64,000 nt of DNA from Isoetes taiwanensis (Eukaryota; Streptophyta; Lycopodiopsida; Isoetales; Isoetaceae). Location of the stretch: positions 10,626,101-10,690,100 of the forward strand of contig JAJEKV010000015.1 of the NCBI GenBank assembly GCA_021234155.1, in the 5' to 3' direction. Below the pieces are notes generated by a model. The model did not search any database. It was not told the DNA's origin and saw nothing but the letters and a program-made list of their open reading frames with translations. Numbering within the stretch: position 1 is the first letter of the stretch; every line of letters starts with the position of its first letter. Of the stretch, positions 1 to 10,635 are shown piece by piece. The position numbers were made by a program, and so were the translations under genes.

Positions 1-1840
1 CACTTCCGGATCATCTAGGGGTCCCGCCAAGTGAGATAAACAATAAATGGCTGCTCGAACAACTAGAGATGGCAAGGCAACGTATTAACATGTTTCTAGC
101 GAAGAATTTGCATATGCTAAAGGCGTGTCACTATTTGTAAGTGCAACTTAATAGCATATAATTCCACGAAGTTTCGATTCGCTATTTTGAACATTTGTTC
201 CTTTACTTTGTAGTATAATTCATATGCATCAATATGGTCTTCCGGTGCTCACTTTCGACGACAAAGTGTGGATCATGGCAAACGCGACTTATGATTGTGG
301 TATATCAGCAAAGTTTAGTACAAATTTTTGCCGACCGGTAGTGCACTCCAAACCCAATCGAGGCAATGTTGGAATGGATTGGTACTATAAAGACTATCAT
401 GGAGGTTGATGTCGGTAGTGCATTCAAAACAATGTTGTTTGATGCCTAATGGTTTGATCTTGTGTGTATCGGTGCTCATGCCACGACACGCTAAAGATCC
501 GAGTGGCTCGTATTCACTAGATTCAACTTCGTCGGATCGCGGGTCAAGACACACTCGTGAGGGTTGAGCAATGTGAACAAGTATGTTTACTTGGATGCAA
601 TAAAATTTATATATGTCATTAACAAAGGAACTAATGTAATAGAGGTTTTGTAGGTCACCTTCGCTCCGCATCCTTTGCAAGATCGGTGGTGGTTCAGTAG
701 TTCCATGTAAGGCTCGCTCCCCCAGAGATATTTGAAGGTGAAGAAGAGATGGCGGTCGAATAGGGAGGTTGGGGGTTGGGGGAGACTATTGTCATGATAG
801 AAGACTACCATCGATTGAACCTTCATTACTTTATTATGATTATTATATTTTCTTCCCACATATGAATAAGAAAATACTTTGGCATGCTTAATTTGTGTAT
901 ACTACAAACCATATTAGGCAACATTAGTATTGCAACTCGGGTTATCATAGACATTTATGCCAAGTTAATTGGCATCCTAGTATAGACCTATGGCTTGCAA
1001 AGCCATCGTGGCAGTTCTACATACAGGGTTGAGTACACGCTTTTATGTTTAATTAATCATAAAATGTGAAGATTCCCTTCAAAATGCAAGATTCATATAC
1101 AAAAATCATATATGTATTCCCTTCAAAATACAAAATTCATATAAAAAAACCCATACACAATTCAAATACACAAAACAAAGTGGATGCCGCTGCACATCTA
1201 GTGGTATATATCAAGATCCAAGCAGGATCCACTCGCAGGCTCGGAAGGTGCTCGGACGGTGATTTCCCTCCACCCCGCCAACAAGCCCCCGGCATGGAAT
1301 CCAAGCCCTCCCGTGGTGTCTGCTTCCCCAAGGAATTCATGTATGAAAGCACTTCCCCAAGATGCCCCTGGTTGGTCCGGGTGCAACTTTTGAAAGTAGG
1401 GCTTCAAAGAAATGTTTTCCCTTCCCAAAGGCCCCTATCCTCTAGCATACCGGGCCAAGCACAACGAAGTTCACCATGCATTTCTTCGTGCACTCGAGCC
1501 TCGTGATTGAGGGAAGGTTCCGCCTCCCAATGTGCGAGCGCAGGTCTTTCTTGCCCCCTATCATGCAGCCTTTGTCATGGCTTGCTTGAACTCCGCCTTT
1601 CTTGGGTTAGGTTCGCTTCTAGCCACTGCACCGGAGGCGCTCAGTGCTCCAGCCGCCGCGACGCCTTTCCGTGCGGCATCAAGCGGGCATGCATCAGGAG
1701 AAGCGGCCATGGCAGATGTAGGTGAGGAGCTCCGACGAAGGAGGAGGAGGAGGAAGCTGGAGGGCGCAGGAGCAGAGGACGGAGGGCGGCGGAGAAGCTG
1801 GAGGACTAATAGGGCAATATATATGGCATCTCAGCATACG
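1..1840. other. No recognisable gene (left edge)
   Basis: Only short open frames occur on either strand and none resembles a family I know. Short AT-rich stretches alternate with a more GC-rich part (about 1200-1800) that ends in a purine-rich GGAGGAGGAGG segment. I see no clear splice-linked coding exons, no RNA gene and no LTR ends. The region may belong to a transposable element that begins outside the window. Confidence 0.4.
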
Positions 1841-1855
1841 AAAACAAAACAAATT

Positions 1856-1960
1856 TCGTACGACGTCGTTATAGCCGTTAACGTCGTTATAGACGTCGTT
1901 GAACGACCTTTAAACGTCGTTAAACGACGTCTATACGTCTTAAAACGACGTCTCTGTTCT
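1856..1960. repeat. CGACGTCGTT palindrome array, left copy
   Basis: About 100 bp are built almost entirely from variants of the self-complementary word AACGACGTCGTT, interspersed with TATAG and TTAAA spacers. The same motif class recurs near 9.0, 9.7 and 14.6-15.15 kb. In an otherwise AT-rich plant sequence this density of CpG is unusual. Short palindromic words repeated near the ends of a segment are typical of subterminal transposase-binding arrays in CACTA or Mutator-like DNA transposons, so I read it as a possible element end. Confidence 0.6.
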
Positions 1961-2006
1961 TTAAAAGTCATCGGCCGGCTTTCATTTTTCCCATTTCTTT
2001 TATGAT

Positions 2007-2405
2007 TTGAGTATTGCGAACGATCCTCGGATCCTAGTTTTTCATTGCAGTTATTGTGAGTTTTTTTCTTTATTGCTTTTGGGATACATGGCCATGGAAG
2101 GTATGCTTCGACGCTTGAACCAGATTCAGGAGGAGATGAGGATTCAAGAGCAGAGAGATATGGAACCTGTCTTCACAAGTAAGGCTACACTCTGTAGTTT
2201 ATACACTTTATTGTATTTTATCTATTTTCTAATCTATAGCTTGGTGTAGGAGCCGTCGAGGGCATGAGAAGGAAGGGAATCCTCCGCGGAACCCCTCCTC
2301 CACTTTCGAAGATGAGGACTATGAAACAACGATCCATCTGGATGAAAGTGTTAAAGAAGTATGTGATTGGTGAGAAGGCATCGACCAAATTGCTAGGAAC
2401 CAAGT
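2007..2405 (+). other. Possible two-exon coding remnant
   Basis: An open frame with ATG at 2088 encodes MAMEGMLRRLNQIQEEMR and reaches a potential donor (GTAAGG) near 2180. A potential acceptor (GTGTAG) ends at 2249 and is followed by another open stretch to a stop near 2405. A second frame over 2251-2372 is also open and reads acidic (TFEDEDYETT). No family is recognised. The splice sites and lack of stops are suggestive only; this may be a gag-like or transposon-encoded remnant. Confidence 0.2.
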
Positions 2406-3040
2406 GAGCTGCCTAGCATGATGAGGGTGCTTCTTGAAAAGATGGTCGTGGTTTGGAAGCACCACAGAAAAAAACAAAGATTAACATGATACTAGCGCCG
2501 ACATATGCATGGTCGACCTTGCACATACTTGACATGGAGCTATGGTTCAAAGGGGATGGACAAGTGGAGGACTTCACGATAGAAACCATAAGCCAAGCTC
2601 GTGGAGGAGTATTTGAATTGTTCAAGTGATCTTTTGTTCAATAAACCTATGTTTTGTACATTGTTATATTTTCTCTTGGGTACAATCTAGCATTGATACA
2701 TATGCATGAACATGATCCAAGGATTCTTGAAGATATTTTGCATTCTTTTCGTTGGATATCGCCTTCTTCAGTTCGATTTGCCATTTCGAGCCTCGAGGTT
2801 TTCGCGACATTTCGACTTGGATCGGTAGAACCAAATTTTCCGAGATTATTTGTGGTTTGGACTCTCGTAGCTCTTACAAATGGGACACTTCCATGTTCTA
2901 AATCTTTCAAATGCACATTCTTAGAAGTTTAGATGGCCGGTCGGCTTGGATTTTTCTCCAACCTCGACCGATAGAAGCAACCACTAAATTTATGTTTCTT
3001 TGTGGCTTGAAGTCAACTGCATCTTCCAAATCTTCCAAAT
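2406..3040. other. Non-coding stretch before tandem array
   Basis: No gene is supported here. The stretch 2750-3040 contains words such as ATTTGCCATTTCGAG that weakly resemble ATTTGCCATTCCGAG inside the neighbouring array, so it may be a strongly diverged edge unit of that array. Confidence 0.35.
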
Positions 3041-6000
3041 CAGGCTCGGTTGCCTCATAGAATCCGGGCCCCCGACGGTTCTAATGCTAACCCTTTGACC
3101 TAGACCTTCTCCAAAAATTCAAAATTGGGCCGTAGTCTTTGGAGATGAATTAGGGATCCCTACCGGCAAAAAATCAGAATTTATTTTCGTGCAATGCATT
3201 AATTATGAATTTAATCGTGTGTTGCCCTTTGCAAAAGCGCCCCGACTTCTAATTGCCACATCGGAGGAGGACAGGTCCAAACTCCGTTCCGCCGTTCCCC
3301 TTGCTATGCGTTCTCGGCGCGGCTTCGGCCACGTTCAATCGCAACAGACTAGGACTTCGGCCCCAAAACGTAAACCCTTCTAGAGCCGGCAACTCCGCGT
3401 GGTTTACGTTTGGAGGCCCCTCCTTGTCGATTCGGCCGGGACCTAGCGGCGTGTCTTGAAGTGGAGTTGGGGTGTTGACTTGAGAGCTGGACCCTAAAAT
3501 CCCCCGAGGTCGCTTTCCCCAAATTTCCTCTCCCCTAAGGCCCCGGGAAGAGCGGGCAACCTCCCCTCTCCGGAACCACGATTTGGCTCTCGCCAATGGA
3601 CTCTTAACGTTGACATTGCTCGAAACCAAGTTCCGCGGGCCAAAAGACCCGGACTTCGCCCCCAAAACGTAAACCCTTCTAGAGCAATTCGGCAACCCAC
3701 GGGGGTTTACGTTTGCGGAGGCCCTCTCCTTGTCGATTCTAGGGACTTTGCGCCATGTCTTGAAGTGGAGTTGGGGTGTTGACGCCAGAGCGCCGGACAA
3801 AAAAATCCCTCCGGAAGCCGCTTGCCCCGAATTTCTCTCCCCAAGGCCCCGGGAAGGACGGGCAACCTCCCCTCACTGAAACCGCTGATTTGGCTCTCGC
3901 CAATGGACTAGGGGAAATGCCGACATTGCCCGGGGATCAAGTTCAAAGTGGCGAGAAGACCGGGACTCGCCCCCAAAACGTAAACCCTTCTAGAGCCCGC
4001 AACCCACGGGGTTTACTGCCGGAGGCCCCTCCTTGTCGATTCGGCCGACTTTGGCGCCATGTCTTGAAGTGGAGTTGGGGTGTTGGCCTTGAGCCTTGGA
4101 CACTAAAATCCCTCCCCGCTTGCCCCGAATTTCTCTCCCCAAGCCCTCGGGAAGGGCGGGCAACCTCCCCTCACCGGAACCCTTGATTTGGCTCGCCAAT
4201 GGACTCGGAATGCCGACATTGCCCAGGGGATCAAGTTCCGTGGCGGTAAGACGGACTCGCCCCCAAAACGTAAACCCTTCTAGAGCCCGGCAACCCACGG
4301 GGTTTACGTTTGAGGCCCTCCTTGTCGATTCGGCCGGGACCTTCTTGCCCGTGTCTTGAAGTGGGGTTGGGGTGTTGACGCCGAGAGCTTGGACCCTAAA
4401 ATCCCCCGAGGTCGCTTGCCCCAAATTTCCTCTCCCCAAGGCCCCGGGGCCGGGGACGAGGCGACCTCCGCCCTCCCGAATCGCTGACCGACTCTGCCAA
4501 TGGACTCGGAACGCCAACATTGCCCTCGGGGACCAAGTTCCGGGCCAGAAGACCACCCAACTCCAAGAAGCCAAAGTAGCTCACTTCCATCACACTCGTA
4601 GTCAATTGGCCTAGGATGTGCATGCGGGATACCGCCGTGGAGGGCGGAGTGTTTCCTTCTTTCGCGAAAACCCACCGTGTAACTTGCTCCCTAGGGTAAT
4701 TTCGCCATTCCGGACGATTTGGCGGGGTCTATTTGCCATTCCGAGCATCCGGTGTCCGAACGACAAAACAAAAGGCGGTTTCTACAAGGCCGACATCGGG
4801 GCGCCCACGGTTTGACAAGTTCTCCGGACCGACCGAATCTTTTGGACCTTCCCAAGAGGGGCCCCCTGAACGGAGGATCCAACGGCCGGATAGGGGGAAC
4901 CGGCCCGGAGGGTGGTCATTAGCGTGCAGCCGGGGAGCCATTTGCCAGAAGGGCTGCCTCGGGAACTTTTTGGATCCCGCCCTCGGGGTCCGGACTCTCC
5001 CCTCTTGTGAGGGATCCCCGCAAGGTCCTCGGCCTCGTTTGACTTGGGGAAGGGTGCCAGCTCGGTTGCCGCAGAACGGGCTGCCCCGACCGTTCTAATG
5101 CTAACCCTTTGACCTAGACCTTCTCGAAAATTCAAAATTGGGCCGTAGGCCGAGATGAATTAGGGATCCCTACCGGGCAAAAACCGAATTTATTTTCGGG
5201 TGCAATGCATTAATTGCGAATTTATTTAATGTCTTGCCATCGCAAAAGCCCCGACTTCTACTTGCCACATCGGGGGAGGAGGAAAGGCCCAAACTCCGGC
5301 CCCGCCAGTTCCCCTTGTTCGTATTCCGGCTGCCGCTTCTCGCCAGTCCCAAGTGCAACAGACGGGACTCGGCCCCAAAACGTAAACCCTTCTAGAGCCC
5401 GGCAACCCACGGGGTTTACGCGTTTGGAGGCCCTCTCCTTGTCGATTCGGCCGGGACCTTGCGCCGGTCTTGAAGTGGGTTGGGGTGTTGACGCCAGAGA
5501 GCTGACCCTAAAATCCCTGAGGGCTGCTTGCCCCAAATTTCCTCTCCCCAAGGCCCCGGGACGGGACGGGCGACCTCCGCTCTCCGGGAATCGCGATCCG
5601 ACTCTGCCAATGGACTCGTAACGTCGACATTGCCCTGGGGACCAAGTTCCGCGGGCCAGAAGACCACTAACTCCAAGAAGCGCCAAAGTAGCTCACTTCC
5701 ATCACACTCGTAGTCAATTGGCCTAGGATGTGCATGCGGGATACCGTCGCGGAGGGCGGAGTGTTTCCTTCTTTCGCAAAACCCGACCATGTAACTTGCT
5801 CCCTAGGGTAATTTCGCCATTCGGACGATTTGGTGGTCTATTTGCCATTCGAGCATCCCTGCGTCCCGAACGACAAAAAACAGCGGTTTCTACAAGGTCG
5901 ACATCGGGGACGCCCCGCCCGGTTTGACAAGTTCTCCCGGACCGATCTGGAATCTTTTGACCTTCCCCAAGAGGGGCCCCTGAACGGAGGATCCAACGGC

Positions 6001-7790
6001 CGGATAGGGGAACCGGCCCGGGAGGGTGGTCATTAGCGCAGCCCGGGGAGCCGCCAGAAGGGCTGCCTCGGGAACTTTTTGGATCCCGGGCCTCGGGTCC
6101 GGACTCTCCCCTCTTGTGAGGGATCCCCGCAAGGTCCCGGCCTCGCTTTGACTTGGGGAAGGGTGCCAGCCGGCGGTTGCCCCGCAACGGGCTGCCCCGA
6201 CCGCTCTAATGCTAACCCTTTGACCTAGACCTTCTCCCGAAAATTCAAAATTGGGCCGCAGGCCGGAGATGAATTAGGGATACCGGCAAAAAACCGAATT
6301 TATTTTCGTGCAATGCATTAATTGCGAATTTCTTAATGTCTTGCCATCGCAAAAGCGCCCGACTTCTACTTGCCACATCGGGAGGAGGAAAGGCCCAAAC
6401 TCCGCTCCGCCAATTCCCTTGCTCCATATTCTCGGCCAGCCGCTTCTCGGCCAGGTCCCAAGTGCAACCTTGAACCGTTCGGCCCCCAAAACGTAAACCC
6501 TTCTAGAGCACGGCAACCCACGGGGTTTACGTTTGAGGCCCCTCCTTGTCAGATTCGGTAGGGACCTTTTGCGGTGTGTCTTGAAGTGGGGTTGGGGTGT
6601 TGACGCCAGAGCTGACCCTAAAATCCCTCAGGAGGCTGCTTGCCCCAAATTTCCTCTCCCCAAGGCCCGAAGGGGACGGACGGGCGACCTCCGCTCTCAG
6701 GAATCGCGATCTGACTCGCCAATGGACTCGGAACGTCGACATTGCCGGGGACCAAGTTCGTGGCGAGAAGACCACCGAACTCCAAGAAGCGCCAAAGTAG
6801 CTCACTTCCATCACACTCGTAGTCAATTGGCCTAGGATGTGCATGCGGGGATCTTGTCGTGGAGGGCGTGAGTGTTTCCTTCTTTCGCAAAAACCGACCG
6901 TAACTTGCTCCCTAGGGTAATTTCGCCATTCCCGGACGATTTGGGTGGTCTATTTGCCATTCCGAGCATCCCCGCGTCCGAACGACAAAACAAAGGCGGT
7001 TTCTACAAGGCCGACATCGACGCTTCCGGGTTTGACAAGTTCTCCGGACCGATCCGGAATCTTTTGACCTTCCCCCAAGAGGGGCCCCGAACGGAGGATC
7101 CAATGGTCGGATAGGGGAACCGGGCTCCGGGAGGGTGGTCATTAGCGCAGCAGCCCGGGAGCGCCGCCAGAAGGGCTGCCTCGAACTTTTTTTTTGATCC
7201 CGCCTCGGGTCCGGACTCTCCCCTCTTGTGAGGGATCCCCGCAAGGTCCCGGCCTCGCTTTGACTTGGGGAAGGGTGCCAGCCTCGGTTGCCCCCGCAAC
7301 GGGCTGCCCCGACCGCTCTAATGCTAACCCTTTGACCTAGACCTTCTCCAAAATTCAAAATTGGGCCGTAGCCGGAGATGAATTAGGGATCCTACCGGCA
7401 AAACCGAATTTATTTTCGCGGCAATGCATTAATTGCGAATTTTAATGTCTTGCCATCGCAAAAGCCCCCGACTTCTACTTGCCACATCGGGAGGAGGAAA
7501 GGCCCAAACTCCGCTCCGCCGGTTCCCCTTTGTCCGTATTCTCTGGCTGCTTTGCTTCCGCCAGGTCCCAAGTGCAATGCACCAGGGACTCGCCCCCAAA
7601 ACGTAAACCCTTTCTAGAGCCCGCAACCCATTGGGGTTTACGCCGGAGGCCCTCTCCTTGTCGATTCGGGCCGGACCTTGCGCCGCGGTCTTGAAGTGGA
7701 GTTGGGGTGTTGACGCCAGAGCGGACCCTAAAATCCCTCCTGAGGGCTTTTGCCCCAAATTTCCTCTCCCCAAGGCCCCGGGAACTCAAA
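3040..7790. repeat. GC-rich higher-order tandem array, 1111-bp unit with ~300-bp subunit
   Basis: The landmark AAAACGTAAACCCTT occurs at 3365, 3664, 3975, 4265, 5377, 6488 and 7598, giving spacings of 299, 311, 290, 1112, 1111 and 1110. A second landmark, ATGCTAACCCTTTGACC, occurs at 3084, 5098, 6209 and 7321 (spacings 2014, 1111, 1112). Full units are therefore 1111 bp, and the first unit is about 900 bp longer because a ~300-bp segment is present in three extra copies. Copies differ by small indels in G and C runs, so open frames across the array shift between units and are not coding. The array stops abruptly at about 7790, where CGCCGTTGAA sequence begins. Confidence 0.9.
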
Positions 7791-7814
7791 TTCAAGGTGA
7801 GACGCCGTTGAACC

Positions 7815-8057
7815 CCCGGCCGCGGTCCAAAACCCTTAGCAAGAATCTATGAAGAGGTCGCAACCATATATGAAGTTGTATGTGATCATGCACGGAGAGA
7901 ATATGGCAAATCAAAGAAGCTCTTCTTGCTGCCTTTGCATGGACAGAAGCCGGGCATGCCTTGTGTAGATTGTATGCGTAAGAGCAACCCGGGTGAGCCA
8001 TATGTTTTTAATCAAGCATACCATGATCAAGTGATTGGCAAGCTTGATTTAGTATGA
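7815..8057 (+). CDS. Orphan open frame, possible exon or fragment
   Basis: A frame without a good start codon runs from about 7815 to the TGA at 8055-8057. It reads ARIYEEVATIYEVVCDHARR, continues with EYGKSKKLFLLPLHGQ and contains a PCVDCMRKSNPGEP stretch with a CxxC pair. Composition is like a real globular protein and codon use is ordinary, unlike the adjacent array. I do not recognise the family. It starts just after a CGCCGTTGAA motif, so it may be an exon of a gene carried by the surrounding element. Confidence 0.35.
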   Translation, partial: PGRGPKPLARIYEEVATIYEVVCDHARREYGKSKKLFLLPLHGQKPGMPCVDCMRKSNPGEPYVFNQAYHDQVIGKLDLV

Positions 8058-8984
8058 AAGTATGCAAGTGAAGCTCAATGGTGCACAAGTCCGGGTTTAT
8101 TAAAGTGGATAGATAAACAAGGATGGAGAGAAATCTAAGTGGATAGATAAAGAAGGATAGATAAAATACATAAGTAATCATTGCCAACTAGTGCTCCATT
8201 ATTATCCGCCCGTGATGTGTGAGTTTCATTGGAAGCAATACCCCAAGAATCATTGGCATCCGAGTTGCCTCCTCCCCCATGTCATTTCCATTTGATGCAA
8301 TTCCCCAACTATCATTCTCACCGATTCCTTGTTATCTCAGATCATTGTTACCAATAGCATCATGTTGATTTCCTCCCCATCGATATTCACAGAGTTTCAA
8401 TGATGTTCAATGCTTTAAAATCTCAACCTAAAAGAGCCACCGAGAGTTTATTCTATGCATTCTACCTCGTAAAGACCGATCTCTATGTCGTGTAATGGTT
8501 TGATTCCTTTTATATGTAGTTTACTTAAGGAAGATGCAATGCATACTTATGCAGAGAGATGTTTTGCGTGGCCGCTTAACAAACCGCTTCGCCGACGCTG
8601 GAGTTGTTAATCGCTGTATAGTTCCTCCCCGTAATATAAATGATCAAGACTTGACTAATGTGGCTTTGAAAATTAATGCCAAGGTAACTCACTTGGTACC
8701 CCATAATGGCTCCTCGCTCATTGAACTCAAGACTTACTTTCAAACCAGAGTGTGGAGGATATAATACGCATGTTATCGATGGAATTTCGCCGTGGTCTTC
8801 CAAAGGTCTCCGTGGAGCCAACTATAATCTTTGGAATGGATGTGTCACATGGAGCCCCATTCTCGCCAAATTCACCATCAATTGCAATTGTAAGGATTGA
8901 ACCGTGTGTGCACTTGACTTAATCATATTATTATAATTATAATAATAACTTATAATTATAACTTAATAAAAAAAAAAGGGCACG
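8058..8984. other. No recognised gene
   Basis: The stretch contains a short direct repeat (GTGGATAGATAAA, 8104-8150) and AT-rich spacers ending in TAATTATAATAATAAC near 8930-8970. Small open frames exist on both strands (for example 8534-8764) but have no family resemblance and no splice context that I can defend. Confidence 0.35.
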
Positions 8985-9085
8985 CCGCTTAACACAAAGA
9001 CGCCGTTATAGACGCCGCTTAACGACTATCATGCGCACGCCGTTAACGACCTCATGACGCCGCTCAACGACGCCCAGAACTTTTT
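8985..9085. repeat. CGCCGTTAACGAC palindrome array, internal copy
   Basis: Several variants of GACGCCGCTTAACGAC and ACGCCGTTAACGAC occur back to back. The words match those at 14640-15030, where CGCCGTTGAACGACG recurs. It lies about 6 kb from the right-hand array and may mark the edge of a nested or duplicated element. Confidence 0.55.
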
Positions 9086-9472
9086 TATCGTAAACAGAGC
9101 TTTTCCGCCGCCTAGTTTTTGGTTCTAAGCGGCCGGAGGAGCGCATTTTTCGCGGGTATGCGATTTTTGGCGCCGATCATCCTTAGGTCCTTTCCAAGCT
9201 TCAAGCAAGCATCCAAAGGTATTTCAATGGATCAATCAACTCTATTTTTGAATTAGGCTTGTTGTTTGATAGATTTAGGGCTTCTTGTTTTTTCTTATTT
9301 GTTTTCAATCCATCCCATTTCTATCCTCCTCTTCTTTCCATCCTTGTTTTTCTTCAATCCATTTTAAGCCTCTTATTAGTATGAATCGAATCCTCCTCCT
9401 TTCTTCTTCCAATGATCTTCCAATCATTGGTTTCTTCCTTCTAATCTTCCGTTTCTTCCAATCTTCTATTCA

Positions 9473-9664
9473 TTTTCTTCTTCTTCTTCTTCACCACTTT
9501 TCTCATTCTATTCAATCTTTCTTTCCTATCTCTTCTTCTTCTTCTTCTTCTTCTTCTTCTTCTTTCTTCTCCTCCTCCTCCTCCTCCTCCTCCTTCTTCT
9601 TCTTCTTCTTCTTCTTCTTCTTCTTCTTCTTCTTCTTCTTCTTCTTCTTCTTCTTCTTCTTCCT
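9473..9664 (+). repeat. (CTT)n microsatellite with CTC interruption
   Basis: An almost pure run of TTC/CTT triplets, interrupted by a short CTC block around 9570-9590. The frame through it would encode runs of serine then phenylalanine and should not be taken as a protein. It is followed by two copies of GGACGTCGTTGAAAGA near 9691 and 9743, variants of the palindrome word seen at the other arrays. Confidence 0.95.
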
Positions 9665-10078
9665 CTTCTATTTTTTTTCCATGGAAGAAGGACGTCGTTG
9701 AAAGACGAGGCCCATTCTTCCTCTATTTTTTATTACAAGAAGGGGACGTCGTTGAAAGATTCGAGGCCCCTTTTTTTTATGTTCTTCTTTTTTTTTTTTT
9801 TTTCATTTTTTTACATGTCAATATATAGTTCTTTTTAATTAACAATGTAAATAGTTTTAATGTCAATGATCTTTTCAATGTGAATCGCCTTTTTTTTTTT
9901 TTTTTTTTTTATTTCTTTATTTATGTAAGTTTTCTAATTATTGAATGCCTTTATTTTTTTGCATGTACACTAATAACAAAATGCGTCGCTCTTGGAAATC
10001 GATTTTCGAAATCAAGACATTCTAGGTAAGAATTTGAGTTTGAGTAGGAGAATAAAATTTTAATGTTTTATTTAGGTT

Positions 10079-10475
10079 AAAAAAACTTGGGGAGACTTGG
10101 ACAGGGCATGGTCGGCTCCGCCTTGAGTGGAGAAGACTAGGTGTTCCCGGTCCAAGCTCACCGCTTACTCTTGTAATTTTATTGATTAATGTATTTAGTT
10201 TAGAAAAAAATTGGGGAGACTTGGACAGGGCATGGTCGGGTCCGCCTTTGAGTGGAGAAGACTAGGTGTTCCGGGTCCAAGCTCACCGCTTACTTTTGAA
10301 ATTTTATTGATTAATGTATTTAGTTTAGAAAAATTTGGGGAGACTTGGACAGGGCATGGTCGGCCTCCGCTTTGAGTGGAGAAGACTAGGTGTTCCGGTC
10401 CAAGCTCACCGCCTACTCTTGTTTATTTTTTTATTAATATATCAATAAATAGAAATCTTTACTGGATTGGACAAG
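10079..10475. repeat. 124-bp tandem repeat, three good copies plus a degenerate fourth
   Basis: GGAGACTTGGACAGGGCATG starts at 10091, 10215 and 10339, exactly 124 bp apart. A decayed fourth copy (GGATTGGACAAGGGCTGG) falls near 10465. The unit combines a GC-rich half (GGTCGGCTCCGCC, AGAAGACTAGGTGTTCC) with an AT-rich half. No tRNA or 5S box structure is apparent. Confidence 0.9.
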
Positions 10476-10589
10476 GGCTGGGTTTTTGAAAAAATTGCAT
10501 TATTGATTTTCGGGTTTCTAGTTAAGAATGTTGTTTTTAAAGATGTTAGGGATGTCAAAGAAACACCGATGTGGAGTGGTTAAGAGCAA

Positions 10590-10604
10590 GAAAAAATTTA
10601 AATA

Positions 10605-10635
<31 letters not shown>

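Noticed and set aside
3249-7795. Many overlapping open frames of 100-190 codons on both strands
   Set aside because: They recur with each unit of the tandem array but shift frame between units through 1-nt indels, and GC-rich sequence has few stops by chance.
9285-9701. Serine/phenylalanine-rich open frame of 138 codons
   Set aside because: It is a translation of the CTT microsatellite; the amino-acid runs follow from the triplet repeat.
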